From Cacajao melanocephalus (taxonomy: Eukaryota; Chordata; Mammalia; Primates; Pitheciidae), in assembly GCA_963573385.1 (NCBI GenBank), contig CAUYLG010038423.1, positions 52,611 to 116,610 of the forward strand: a stretch of DNA of 64,000 bases, in the 5' to 3' direction. The notes under the pieces were generated by a model. It was not told the DNA's origin, made no database searches, and saw nothing but the letters and a program-made list of their open reading frames with translations. Positions 1 through 12,130 of the stretch are shown here, piece after piece. A program made the position numbers and the translations under genes. How positions within the stretch are numbered: position 1 is the first letter of the stretch; the number at the start of each line of letters is the position of its first letter.

Positions 1-1280
1 GACAGTCTTCCCTTGGTCACCTCCCACCTCATACCCAGACCAGCTTATGGTTCAGTCCCGCGGCTTACTTCTCCGCCCCTGCCCAACGGTTCCCACTTCG
101 AGAGGTGGCTGGAGCTGAAGGCACAGTTAGGGTGCACGTTCCTTTCTCTTTATCCGACCTTTCCCAAATTAGCCAACACCTAGGCTCCTTTTCATTAGAT
201 CCTACTAAAGATATACAAGACTTCCAATACTTAACCCAGTCCTATAATATCACTTGGAGTCACTTAAATATCATCCTTACTTCTACTCTCACCCCTGAAG
301 AATGCTTGATAGGCATTTTATCACCCAACCGGCCTCTGACATTAAAAAGCTACAGAAATCAGAATCTGGCCCTTAAACCCCACAACAGAAATTAATCAAC
401 GTTGCCTTCAAGGTGTTCAATGATAGGGAAGGAGTTGCCTGGTGGCAGTGCATCTCACAGCTACAGATGCTTGCCTCTGCTGTAAGACAAACTCCAGCCA
501 CACCACCGGCTCACAAAGACTTCACAAAGCGCCCAGACTGCAGCTTCCAGCTGCCCCTCCCGGATCTTGCTTCAAATGTCGGAAACCTGGCCACTGGGTC
601 AAGGAATGCCCCCAGCCTGGGATTCCTCCTAAGCCGTATCCCGTCTGAGTGGGGCATCCACTGAAAATCGGACTGCCCGACTCCCTAAGGTTCCAGGAGC
701 CAACTCTGTAGCCCTCAGGCTGACTCTTTACCTGACCTCCTCAGCTTAGCGGCTGAAGACTGATGCTGCCTGAACATCTCAGAGGCCCCCTGGACCATCA
801 CGGATGCTGAGCTTTGGGTAACTCTTATGGTGGAGGGTAAGTCCATCCCCTTCTTAATCAACATGGGGATAACCCACACCATGCTGCCGTCTTTTCAAGG
901 ACCTGTCTCCTAGGCCTCCATAACTGTTGTGGGAACTGACAGCAAGGCCTCCAGGCCTCTCACAACTCCCCTCCTTTCCACATTCTTTCCTAATCATCCC
1001 CACTTGTCCAGTTCCCCTGTTAGGCCCAGATATCCTAGCAGAATTGTCTGCCTCCTTGACTATTCCTGGGCTACAGCCACACGTCATTGCTGTCCTTCTA
1101 CCCCATTCAAAATCTCCCTCACAAACCCCGGCCGTCACCTCTCCTTACCTCAACCCAAAGGTATGGGACACATCCGCCCCATCCCTGGCAACTGACCACC
1201 TGGGTGAATAAACAGCCATGTTGCTCACACAAAGCCTGTTTAGGGGATCTCTTCATTCAGAGCACATGTGTAACGAACAA
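1..1280 (+). pseudogene. HERV-H-like endogenous retrovirus remnant (gag-pro fragment plus LTR7-like tail)
   Basis: This is a decayed class I endogenous retrovirus, antisense to SLCO3A1 and cut by the left edge. A capsid-like gag reading frame is visible at about 105-395 (PFSLSDLSQI and EFQYLTQSY-type motifs, the latter altered). A CCHC zinc knuckle (C-x2-C-x4-H-x4-C) lies at 569-609 in another frame. Protease-like sequence follows at about 820-1060, where the catalytic DTG position reads NMG, so the active-site Asp is lost. The beginning of pol is suggested near 1140-1190. From about 1196 the sequence matches the end of an LTR7-type LTR, including AATAAA at 1207-1212. Most of pol and env are absent, and stops and frame changes are frequent. 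It cannot encode a functional product. Confidence 0.8.
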
Positions 1281-1624
1281 GTCATCTGCATTTGCTGCCT
1301 GCATCTACGTCATGTTTTTGCCCATATCTAGGCTATGGCTCAATTATATTACATTTACCATAAAAGAGGAAACTGGCCTCTCCCTGCCCTCTAAAGTAGA
1401 AAATCCCTCCTGAAATGGATCCCCTGATCATGGCACTAGTGGAATGGGATAAACTGAGACGTCCTTATCTCAGGCTACAGCTGGCACAGTGCCTGCATGG
1501 CCCCATCTGGGTGAGCTTAATGTGTCCATGAAGCCTATGTTCCTGTTAAAGATGTGAGCAGACAGCAGGGTTCAGCTGCGCAGGGTCTGCAGCTGAAACA
1601 AAGGGTAGCAGTGTGTGGTTTGCA

Positions 1625-1977
1625 CATTGGTGTACCCTGAGAATCCATCTGTTGGAACCTAATCACCAATGTGATGCTATTAGGAGGTGGGAGGGTCTTC
1701 AGGAGGTCTTCAGGTCATGAGGGTGGGGCACTCACGAATGGAATTAGTGTCCTTATAGAAGAAGCCCCAGAGAGCTGCCTTGTCCCTTCCACCATGTGAG
1801 GACACAGCTAGAGGGTGCCATCTATGAACCAGGAAGCAGGCCTCCATCAGATGTCAGATCCATCAGCACTTTAACCTTGGACTTCCCAGCCTCCAGAGCT
1901 GTGAGTAATTTCTGTTGTTTATAAGCCATACAGGTTTAAGGTGTTTGGAAATAGCAGCCCAAATGGACTAAGATAGC
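1625..1977 (+). mobile_element. MaLR LTR, MLT1-like
   Basis: The layout is that of a MaLR LTR: an opening resembling ATCCATCTGTTGGAACCTAA, a mid-part GGACACAGCTAGAGGGTGCC, then CCTCCAGAGCTGTGAGTAAT, TCTGTTGTTTATAAGCCA and a terminal GACTAAGATA. It is diverged with indels and has no internal region. The subfamily is from memory. Confidence 0.75.
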
Positions 1978-3320
1978 CCTAAGCAGAATGAGATGATTTA
2001 GGGTTTATAACAGAAGAAGAAAAGCCAGAGACTGGCACAAGACCAGTGAAAATGTCTGTCTGTTGCTGTCCCAAAAGGAAAAGCTGGAAATGGATGGATT
2101 TCTCCTAAAGGTTATAGGCAAATTTGTATTTATTTATTCAGATTTAATTTATTCACAGAGAGCTGTGAAAGAAGCTGGGGAGGAGATGCCAGAGTGATCT
2201 GAGCAAGGACTTGGATGGGTTTCCTTTTCCATCCGATGAGTTAATCCACCAGGATGAGCTGAGTGGTCCCACACATGGGGAGTGAGCTGGGGCAGCTCTG
2301 CAAGCTCTCCAGCAGGAAGGGGATCCAAGGGAAAATGCAGAGGTTGTGGCTAGATGGCAAGGGGTGAGAACCTCCTTTACTAGGGCTTGTGTGATGTAAG
2401 AGCCCAGATTTGCCCAACATTGTGCTAAGGGAGCTGGATGCATGAGGTCATGAGGCGGTTAAGGAGGAAGCTTCCACTGAGATGTCTGAGTGTGGCAGGA
2501 AGAATTGCAGATGAGGACTTACACAGTTTCACCTTTCCCAGAGTGCAAAGAGATGATTTCCACCAATGGGGTTTTCAACATTGATCCGAAACGAAAAGCG
2601 GAAGTAGGGGGTACCCCTTCAGCTGGCACTAACTGGGCACCCAAGTGGGAAGCCCTAGACCTGCAAATGCTTTGAGATGTAAGAAGTTTGAAAAGCTAGA
2701 GAAAGCTAGATGTGTGAGAGCAGTCTTATTTAAGAGGATGATCAAGCCTGGGATCCTAATTCTTACTCCAAACCCTGATAGCATAGTTCTATTTGGCCAA
2801 TTCAAAAAGCAGGTGGATCTTGGAATTCACTTGTAGACTACCATGGTTTGAATGAAGTGATATGCCCCCTAATGCTTTCTCTGGCTGTCCCTGAGATAAT
2901 TAACTAATAAGAAAGTATACCAGACTTCAGATTAGCTTATGATTGCTGAATTGGCAAATGACTCCATTTTCCATCCCCATTTGAAAGGAATGTCTTCCTG
3001 GTTTGCCATTCTCTGGGAAGAAATGCAGTCCCTGCTGCCTCTGGGAGAGGTAAATTCTCTACTTGGCTTCTGAACTTGGGGGGTGGCAATAAAATGTGCT
3101 TCACTGTCAATAAAATGTGCCATGACACTTCATGTTAATAATCAGGTGGCCACTGAGCTCCCAGAACAGACCTGAGAAGCTTGCTGACCTGGAGGACACG
3201 GGGAACAGCCTTGCCTGTTCTACGAGAACATATCCAACAGATAGAACTGCCCAGACACAAAAGGACATATGTACAATATGAGGCACGATACGGTTTCTCA
3301 GAGCTCAAGTTTTGCAAGAG

Positions 3321-3650
3321 TCTGAATGCTCACTGATAAGAGATTGGTTAAAGAGATCCTGCTAGGTCCACTGGATAGAAGATTATATAGCTGTAAAAAA
3401 GGTAGAAGAACATATCTAATGTACTAATTTAGAAATAACTCCCAGGTAAACTATTAACTGAAAAAATTAAACAAAATAGTGAGGTACAGAATAGGGCCTT
3501 TTATATGCAGTACAAAAATCCAGAAGGATATACAAGAAGCCAAGGACAGCAATCGTCTATTTGGCAGGCTGAGGAAGAAGGAGGTAAACACGGGACAGGT
3601 AGAAGGGAGAGTCTCCCATTTTATCTGTTAAGAATTGAAAATGTTAGAAA
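3321..3650 (+). mobile_element. Old L1 3'-end fragment (tentative)
   Basis: An A-rich stretch with phrases typical of old L1 ORF2/3' ends (TGGTTAAAGAGATCCTGC, CACTGGATAGAAGATTATAT, TAGCTGTAAAAAAGG). It is too diverged to name a subfamily. Confidence 0.45.
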
Positions 3651-4162
3651 ACAAAGAGGAAATCAATGAAAGGAGAATAACATATCACTGAAAACTGTAC
3701 TCCTATTCCACATTCAGTCATTAATTTCAACTGAGAAATGTTTCTGTGTGTATACAAGGATGAGAATAAATAATTACAATAAAGCTGGAGACCACGGAAA
3801 TAGAAAAGTGACTCTCTGGAATCTTGGGCTTGTTTTCTATTGATGAAGGAAACGGTCAGCATGCTATTTTGACAGCTGGTATTACAAGAACAAGATACTC
3901 CTCAGCAGCATTTCAGAAATACTGGCAAATGAAGTTTTTTTTTTTTTTTGTTATCCCCCAATTCAATCCTGATGGATCGATTGCTGTTCATGTACAAAGG
4001 AGCAAAGTTTTAGGTAGAAAGGTTATTTTTTGAAGAGGATGATATGGGGATATTTGTATTAAGAGCCTTCCACGGAAACTTGGAAGGTGGAGGATCAGCC
4101 CTGGAATACTGTTTTTGCTTTTCCTCCTTGAAAGCAGTTATTTACCAGAGAGATAGAAAATT

Positions 4163-4418
4163 TGTTTTCTTTTTTCTTTTTTTTGAGAGATGAGGTCTCA
4201 GTTTGTACTGCAGTGGCATGATCATCGCTTACTGCATGCAGCCTCAAACTCTGGGCTCAAGTTTGCCACCTGCCCAGCTAATTTTTTAAAAAATCTTTTC
4301 AGAGATAAGGATCTTACTATGTTGCCCGAGCTGGTCTCTAGTTTGGGGCCTCAAGTGCTCCTCCCCTCCTCAGCTCCTGAGTAGCTGGGATTACAGAGGC
4401 ATGCCACCATGCCTGGCT
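4163..4418 (-). mobile_element. Old Alu (AluJ-like), internally deleted
   Basis: It begins with a T-rich run (reversed poly(A)) and GAGAGATGAGGTCTCAGTTT. It continues through AGCTAATTTTTTAAAAA and TGTTGCCCGAGCTGGTCTC, and ends GTAGCTGGGATTACAGAGGC. Divergence and missing segments point to an AluJ-age or monomer-derived copy. Confidence 0.75.
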
Positions 4419-5119
4419 CTGACAGTTTCTAGAAATGTTCATAAAGGGAGTTTGCCAGGGAGTACCGCCACAGGCCATGCTCTTCCTGCTTTTGCCTGTG
4501 AGATCTTTGATCTTTTGCACCTGATGTCCTAATAGCTGAGATAGCAAAGAACGTGGGACACTACCACAATAAAGTGGGGCATTTTCCTTTGAATGGCAAT
4601 ATACTTCTCGGTGTCTCAGACACTTAGGGATTTTCTCATGATTCAGTGACATTCCTCAGACAGTCTCCTGTCATTTATTACTGTCTTTTTGTAGCTTAGT
4701 ATCTCTTCACTTCATTGGTTCAACCAAAGCTGGTATTTCCAGACATAACCCTCAGATCTCATCACAAAGGGCGCCAGTGGCAACCTACAAGCTCAAGGCA
4801 AAGGGGACACTGAAAAACTGCAAGAAGAACTATGACCTCTTCTTCCCTGGTGGGGGTCACTAACTGAAAAACAATGGTCAGGGAGAAAAATTCTGAGATG
4901 AAAGCAAGACCTCCTTCCACCTTGCACCCCGGTAACCTGTGGCACATGAGCCTGAGCACGTCCTGTTAGATCTTAATTATCTCCTGCTGAAGGGAAGGAA
5001 AGGGATTGTTCTTTGGGGAGCAGAAAGGCTCACTCTGCTCCAGCTATCTAATGTAGGACACAGTAGGCAAAGCACGGAAAGGTGAAAGGTGTAACTGCAA
5101 CTCTGAAGGAACATGAGGC

Positions 5120-5405
5120 CCCTCTGTCTCCCCTCCAGCTTTCTCTCTTCCAACTCCAAACCTGCTTGCATCATGAGGTCCAAACTGCCACACCCCAGCC
5201 TAGGCACTCTTCCTGCTGGAATATCCTTCCATGCCTGGCTACCAAACACCCACTACCCTTCCTGATGTAAGCCTAGTCCTGCCATGCCTCCCCCTCCAGG
5301 GGAACATGACCACTCCCTCCTCCACTGCTTCCCCACCCAGAGCTAATTTCTACCCCAGCATTCTACTCACTTGTCTACATAGCTGCTTCCCTCTTTTAGA
5401 ACCTA
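5120..5405 (+). mobile_element. L2 fragment
   Basis: C/T-rich sequence with the L2 3'-region pattern (GGCACTCTTCCTGCTGGAAT, then CTTCCATGCCTGGCT and CACTTGTCTACATAGCTGC). Called by resemblance only. Confidence 0.5.
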
Positions 5406-6250
5406 ACCACCTGACCTTTAACACTGGATTTTTAAAAGAAAAATCTGTTCCTCATTGGAAAAGTGATAATCATTTTAGACAATTCTGAAATATACACAAA
5501 CACTGGAAACAAATAAGCAGAATTTAGTTTTTCAGCCCCTAACCTGAAGTATCTATGAATAGCTGTCCATAGGTTCTTCCAATATCTTTTTAATGCAAAG
5601 ATACACGTTTAAATGTTTCTTTATCAAAAGGTATCTTCGTCTATATATTATTTTACAACGTGTTCTTTTCCCCTAACTGTACTGTAAGGTAAGGTTAGGT
5701 GTTGCTTTTGGGTGCTCCCTTGGACATAACTCTATTAATACATCTCATGTTACAGCAAACATGAACTCCTTTCCTTACTCATTTCCACACTTCTCATGCC
5801 TTACACAAGGCCTGAGACACATCAGGTGTCCTGGGTGGTGACGCCCCTGTAGGGTTTGATTTCAGAATAGTCCCAAGTCCCTTCTGACAAGCCATGACCA
5901 GGATAAGTACAGACTTTTAAATCAGCTCTGGCAGACAGGGCCAGGCTGTCTGAGGAGGGTTGCAAACTCTAAGCCTTTGGAACCAGACAGGAAACATTAA
6001 TTTGAAAAATGACTCAGGTGTACGGGTTGGCTGGTGGCGGGGGCTACATTTAAGTAGAAAGCAAATGTCTTGCCCAAAGGGCCAGCGCTTCTGAGTTCCA
6101 GTCAACCACTGCCCTGTTGGGGTGCAGGTCCCTGATAGCTATCTTCCAACTTTTTTAGAGAGGCCCTGTTCTAGTTTGGATCTGGCCAGCTGAAATGCAT
6201 CTTCAGGGCAGACACCCTGTTTGTTCCCTGTGCTGCAATGTGCATTATGG

Positions 6251-6753
6251 CAGAGGTCCCCAACCTTTTTGGTACCAGGGACCAGTTTCACAGAAGACAA
6301 TTTTTCCACAGACCAGTGGGGTTTGGGGGATGGTCTCAGGATGATTCAAGCACATTACATGTATTATGCACTTTTTCTATTGTTATTACAATTGTAATAT
6401 ATAATTATACAACTCACCATAATGTAGAATCAGTGGGAGACCTAAGCTTGTTTTCCTGTAACTAGACGGTCTCATCTGGGGGTGACAGGAGACAGTGACA
6501 GATCATTGGACATTAGATTCTCATAAGGAGCCGGTAACATAGATCCCTCGCATGCACAGTTCACAGTAAGGTTTATGCTCCTATGAGAATCCAGTGCTGC
6601 CACTGATCTGATAGGAGGCAGAGCTCAGGTGGTCATGTGAGTGATGGGGAGTGGCTGTAAATACAGAGAAAGCTTTGCCCACCTGCCACTCACCTCCTGC
6701 TGTGCGGCCCAGTTCCACACTCTGGCCCTGGTACTAGAGGTGGGGGACCCCTG
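6251..6753 (-). mobile_element. MER1-like hAT (Charlie-type) non-autonomous DNA transposon
   Basis: Terminal inverted repeats are visible: CAGAGGTCCCCAACC at the left and GGTGGGGGACCCCTG at the right, about 503 bp apart. The flanking 8-mers CATTATGG and CTATATGG differ at two positions and look like the 8-bp hAT target duplication. Internal phrases (GATTCTCATAAGGAGC, ATCCCTCGCATGCACAGTTC) fit MER1. No transposase is encoded. Confidence 0.85.
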
Positions 6754-6913
6754 CTATATGGCACCTCTAACTCTCCAGTTGGTTTTTATAGTGAGCAGAC
6801 ATGGTCATGGTGAGAAGAAAAAAGACTGAAGGATGCACACTCAGTGTCAGCTTACTTGCTGACCTTTCTCAAGGAAGATACAATGTATAGAACATGCCTC
6901 ATCCCTTCTATGA

Positions 6914-7135
6914 CAGCAACTGTTCTTAACTGGGGGCAATGATATCCCCCAAGGGACAAGTGGCAGCGTCTGGAGACACTGACTGTTGTCAGCACTGGGG
7001 GGTGGGGAGGGCAGGGGTGGCCTCTGGTTGGGAGAGCCCAGGGATGCTGCAAAACACATAGTGCATTGGACAGCACCTCATGGCAATCCACTATCTGGCC
7101 CAAAATGTCAACGGTGCCGGGGCTGAGAAGCCGTG
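6914..7135 (+). mobile_element. MER20-like hAT element
   Basis: About 220 bp, from TTCTTAACTGGGGGCAATGA to CCAAAATGTCAACGGTGCCG and GGGGCTGAGAAGCC. It contains the G-rich centre CACTGGGGGGTGGGGAGGGC and GGGATGCTGCAAAACACATA. The match is to the MER20 consensus as I remember it. Confidence 0.8.
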
Positions 7136-7143
7136 TATTAGAA

Positions 7144-7324
7144 CAGTGCGTCTCCATCCTGGTTACATATCAAACATACTTGAAGAACTTTAAAAAAATA
7201 CTGAGGCATGGGTCCTACTCCAACATAAGGGAATCAGAATCTCTGAGAGTGGGGCTGAGCCCTCATGTTTTAAAAGCTCCCATGTGATCCTACTGTGCAG
7301 CCTGCATCAAGACCCGTAACACTG
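7144..7324 (+). mobile_element. MER5A-like hAT element
   Basis: It starts CAGTGCGTCTCCATCC and ends CCGTAACACTG. The middle reads GAATCAGAATCTCTGAGAGT and TTTTAAAAGCTCCCATGTGA, the usual MER5 order. It lies within 10 bp of the MER20-like element. Confidence 0.75.
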
Positions 7325-7757
7325 ACCCATGAGCTGCCTGCACGCGTCCATCATGGAGCTGTCCTCCTCTCCTCCACAGAACCTACTGGGCGTTTCACTG
7401 AAACAAGTGCCCAATAAATATTTGTTGCCTGGATGGGGGGATGAAATAGTCATCTATCATTAGTACCCTACAAACTGCTGTGCTGGACTCATATTCACTT
7501 TCAATGTTCTATTGGTGGCTGATGCACGTTCTTTTTTTCTAGTCAATTATTCAGTATATCAAAAGGATAACTTCCAGCCATGAGTCTACAGCATACTAAT
7601 ATGCTTTCTGTTGGAATAATTACTTCTGAAAGTGAAAGGTACAAAAACAATCTGGACAGTACATTCATGCCAAAGGAAACTTACAAAATTAACTCACAAT
7701 TTTTTTTGTCACCCTTCCTGATCATATGCAGTGAGAAGAATTAGAAGTTGTATATTT

Positions 7758-8071
<314 letters not shown>

Positions 8072-8771
8072 TCACTCAAGGAGATATAAGAAAATAAAAA
8101 ATCCAAACCAGAGCAGGAAGAAAAGTTTAATATCAGGAAACTGCTAACGCTAATCAGATTTTCCTATGATCAGAATTACTTGATCAGTGACTTATTCACA
8201 TCTAATTGAGATATGGAGAATTTTCACGGAAGCTATAAAATGGTGACTGGTAAGTAATGATAATGTCTTTAGTACTGAAACTGGCATCATCCAACCTACT
8301 CACTTGTCAACTGCTAAACAAGAGAATGGTATTATCACCCCTGGATCCCTGGGGCTCTCTGAGGTCAGTATGAGGCCTCCAGCTGGGTATTGAGAAAGCC
8401 TGGGGCCTTTATCCAGAGCCATGGCTGACAGTGAGAACGCAAGGGTCCACAACAGAGCCCTGTCCCTGCAGCTTAAGGAGGGAGATGCTAGAATAATTGA
8501 GCCGTTAGCACAGGTGAGGTGAGAGCCTTGCTAGGCAAGAGCGGGGACAGTAGGGTTTGCAGGGAGGGCGCTAACACAGCCCTGGAGGAAGAGATGAGGT
8601 GGAGAAGGCTTCTCAGCCGTGGTCAAGGAGAGACACCCTGACAGAGCTTAGAAGGGAGAGACTACTGCAGATAAGAGAAACAGCACATGCAAAGGCCCAG
8701 GGGCAGGGAGAGCTTGATATGTTGGGGAACTCCAAGAAGTTCCACTTACCAAGTGGCTCTTTAGGAGGTGG

Positions 8772-9069
8772 GAAGGCCTGTAATCCCAGCACTTTGGGAG
8801 GCTGAGACGGGTAGATCACTTGAGGTCAGGCGTTCAAGACCAGACCAGCCAACATGGTAAAAAAAAACCCCCATCTCTACCAAAATATAAAAAATTAGCT
8901 GGGTGTGGTGGTGTGCACCTGTAATCCCAGCTACTTGGGGGGCTGAGGCAGGAGAATCACTTGAACCCACGATGCGGAGGTTGTGGTGAGCTGAAATTGT
9001 GCCACTGTACTCCAACCTCAGTGACAGAGCAAGACCCTGTCTCAAAAAAAAAAAAAAAAAAAAAAAAAA
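8772..9069 (+). mobile_element. Alu element, 5'-truncated
   Basis: It starts within the left monomer at GGCCTGTAATCCCAGCACTT, lacking the first bases, and runs to a tail of about 26 A. Flanking AGGAGGTGGG and AGAGGTGGGA are probably the target duplication. It interrupts an older repeat that resumes after 9070. Confidence 0.92.
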
Positions 9070-9259
9070 GAGGTGGGAGGAATAGATACGGAGGTTGAAG
9101 CTGGAGAGGCAGCCAGGGCCAGATGGTAAAGGCCAAATAAACGTCTCAAATGAGAAGTGCATGTTTGACGGAGTAGAAAAATGGTGACCATCTTAGGGGA
9201 GGTACAGAGTGCAGAGGAAGACACTATTTATCTTTTGTTGGTGTCCACGTGTACTTGAC

Positions 9260-9420
9260 ATTTGGACCCTACATTCAAAATCCAGATCCACCACTTCCTA
9301 CTGCATGGTGCTGGGCAGGTGACTAACCTCATCTATATTCAGGAAATAAAAAGAACACCTATTTCCCAAGGTTGCTGGGAGGATCAATGAGATAATATAC
9401 ACAGGGTTGAGGTCATGGGT
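9260..9420 (+). repeat. MIR fragment
   Basis: The MIR order is visible: CCAGATCCACCACTTCCTAC, GGTGACTAACCTCATCTATA, then GTTGCTGGGAGGATCAATGA. It is diverged. Confidence 0.6.
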
Positions 9421-9834
9421 GGAAAAACTGATGAAACTGGGGAGAACCGCTGAATTCACATTGGGAAGGTGGAGAATTCCAGGGGATCAGTGTAAAAAGG
9501 AGAATCACTGTGAAAAGGAGAAGGAGGTAGAAGAGTTGAGGAAGGTTTTAGCTTGTCAAAGAGGTTTTTTTTTTTCTTTTTTTTACAAGCTTGGAGACAA
9601 GAAGAAAAGAGTGGAGAAAATAGGGAGGAGGGAGGGAGTCCATGTACCAGGAATACAGCCACCATTTGGCATTTTCTCAAAATACTGCAGCAGAGATTTA
9701 AAGGATTTAAATTGCTTTTCATTCATTTTTGGATGTTGGCCTGAGATTCCTGTGACTCTGGGCCAAGCTGCCATGGTCCATGAGTGACACACAGAAGGCC
9801 CCATTACCTGGGGCTTAATATGCTCTCGACAAAG

Positions 9835-9835
<1 letters not shown>

Positions 9836-9868
<33 letters not shown>
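9836..9868 (+). repeat. (CTG)11 trinucleotide microsatellite, CAG on the SLCO3A1 sense strand
   Basis: Eleven uninterrupted CTG units, followed by CAAGTG. It is intronic, so it encodes nothing in the known transcript. Confidence 0.97.
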
Positions 9869-9869
<1 letters not shown>

Positions 9870-11991
9870 AAGTGTTATGGTTGTGGTTGTTTTTAAGGCT
9901 AGACTGTCACAAGGGTCCCTTTCCAGGATAAGCACTACTCTGAGTCTCCAAATCCCTCATCCGCTTGTTGGAAGCCAGGGTGTCTGGAGATCTGCCTCTG
10001 TAGGGAAGGCACTGTGTGCCCCACCCCAGCTCTGAGGGCTGGCGGTTTCTCTGTCTCTGCATTGCAATTGCATGGGGATAACCTCCTGGCCTCACCTACA
10101 CCCCAGCAGACAATGTGAGGCCTCAAGTAATGCGAATAAAAGTCACGGTCTGGGGAATAAACAATACATCCAGAGGTAAGCAGAGGAGCTTGCAGTCTGC
10201 TAACAGCATTCTCCAGCTTTGCTGTTTCAGCAGTGGGATGCAGCCATAGATGGGCCTGGTCAGGCTGTTATTCAATTAGACTCTTGTACATGCAAGATCA
10301 GGGGAAATGCAATTTTTAAGATAAGTTTTTTGGTCAGTGCCTTCCCTGAAATAGAGACTCGTTTGGTCTCAAATAGACTGTACTGAGTCAAGTTAATTCT
10401 TATAACAGGACAATAACCGAGACTGATTTATAATGTAACTTTCTGGACATTAAAATGTTAATGAAATTGTTGTCATGAAAAATAATGGCTTGTGTTTTTA
10501 TTTTAACCATTCTCAAGGCCCATCCCTTCTTTTAAAATTTATTTCCACTCACATAAAGAAATTGCTTTATCATCTAATTAAAAAAAATCAGTTCCTTCCA
10601 CCCACCCCCCCATGGTGATTTATCTTCTCGATAGAAAATGTTAGTAACTGGCCAGGAATCTAAATGTTAAACACAAGGAAAAATGAAATCTTTGAAAAAT
10701 GAAAATAAATGATCCAGTTTTCTTCTTTCAGAGAAATTGCTGCTCCTGAAAGATGCAAGATGAAGGAAGAATAAGAAACTAATGATCTCAACTCTAAGTC
10801 CCCTGAAAGCTGCCACTGGGCTTCATATGTTCCTTCCCACGATGCCTTGCACAGACATTCATGGCGTACTTCTGGGTGCCAGCCCTTGCTTAAGAAATCC
10901 AAGGACCAGAGCAGACGACAGATACTTCTAGCAAGTCACTGTAATGAAATGAGAACAGTGTCTTTAGGAGAAAGAGGTACCAAAGGACTTCAGAGAGAAG
11001 AAGCCCAAAGATAAAAGAGGGAACGGATGGGTTCAGAAGAGGGGACATTTCAGGGGGCTATTGACCAGTGAGTAGGAACTGTCCAAATGGAGGGAAGTGT
11101 ATGAAAAGAGATGGTGTATGGGGGAAGTCGAACACCACGAATTGAAAGGAGGTAGAGCTGAAGACACGTGGCCCCTAGAACTGATCTTCCAGTTGATAGA
11201 GTAGCATGAGAAAGGGTCATTTGCTATGTTATAGAAACCTTTCTGACTGCAGTGTTGAACAGAAGGCAGGATGGAAGGGGCCATTCTGGGAGGCCAGGTA
11301 GGAACTACCACATGGCTCCAAGCAAGAGATGGGGGGGTGGCCTGGACAGGGCAGCGGTGGTGTGGGTGCCCCAGGGCACGTGCCAAGGACTCCTGGAAGG
11401 TGTGATCAGCACAACTGGATGACCCGCCACTTAGCATCAAGTTTTCAGGAAGAGAACATGGAAAGCTGTGGGCTGGAAAAAGCATCTGCCCCCCCGCCTC
11501 TCACCAAAAAGAAAGTGTCAGGAACATGGAAAAAGCAGGGAGGCATTTAGTTAGGAAAATCGTGGCAAAGCAAACTGGGTAGGAATTGGTGTCAGAGTGT
11601 CTCAAGCCTGGAAGAAGTCTAATCTGATAAATGGTTTTCAAGCCTTTCTTGACATACTTCTGGGGGTGGGGAGCTCACTACCCATGCAGACATCCTATTC
11701 CATTGACCCTCTGCAAGTACCCTGAACCACCATCTATTCCTTTGGTTTCATATATACAGATTCCTTTGAATTTTTTCTTTCAGTTGCCCAGCGAAACTTC
11801 CTGCAAACACACTTGATTAGGAAGATCTGAATCAGTCCCCTCCTCCTGCTGATGGAAGATCTTCCACTAGAGCAGGGCAACAGCTAAGAAAAACTGACAC
11901 CATGTGCAACACCTGTGGTTGCTCGCTCCTGCCTTTGGCCTTGGGTTTTAAGCCACTTTGGCTGCCTGAATCCCCCGCCCCATCCCATTAC

Positions 11992-12130
11992 CGTGCTGTT
12001 GCAGCCAGCAAAGCAGGCAGACAGGTAGGTGATGCCATCTGCCCCACACACTGGAGTGAAGGAATCGGTTTGGCATTCACAGTTATTATTGCAGGGTGAG
12101 TAGGGGTCCAGGGCTGAGCCAGGTGCTGTG
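11992..12130 (-). CDS. SLCO3A1: SLCO3A1 internal exon, 139 bp (Kazal-like part of extracellular loop 5)
   Basis: One base completes the split Asn codon, then 46 codons run from TAPGSALDPYSPC to GCNST, ending on a codon boundary. Six cysteines (C-x3-C-x-C-x8-C-x10-C-x3-C) and the PVCGADGITYLSAC core are the Kazal-type module that OATPs carry in the loop between TM9 and TM10, where disulfides stabilise the extracellular face. The end of the exon has an N-S-T sequon. The acceptor is TTTTCCAG. The donor reads GTAATG, with T instead of the usual G at +5, so it is weaker than its neighbours. The next coding exon (rest of loop 5, TM10 onward) is not in the window. Confidence 0.95.

Noticed and set aside
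1281..1440. Possible env-like continuation of the HERV-H remnant
   Set aside because: The translated stretch has a few hydrophobic and Cys residues, but no env motif could be supported.
8761..9162. 133-codon frame on the minus strand
   Set aside because: It is translated Alu sequence with a poly(A)-derived Phe run.
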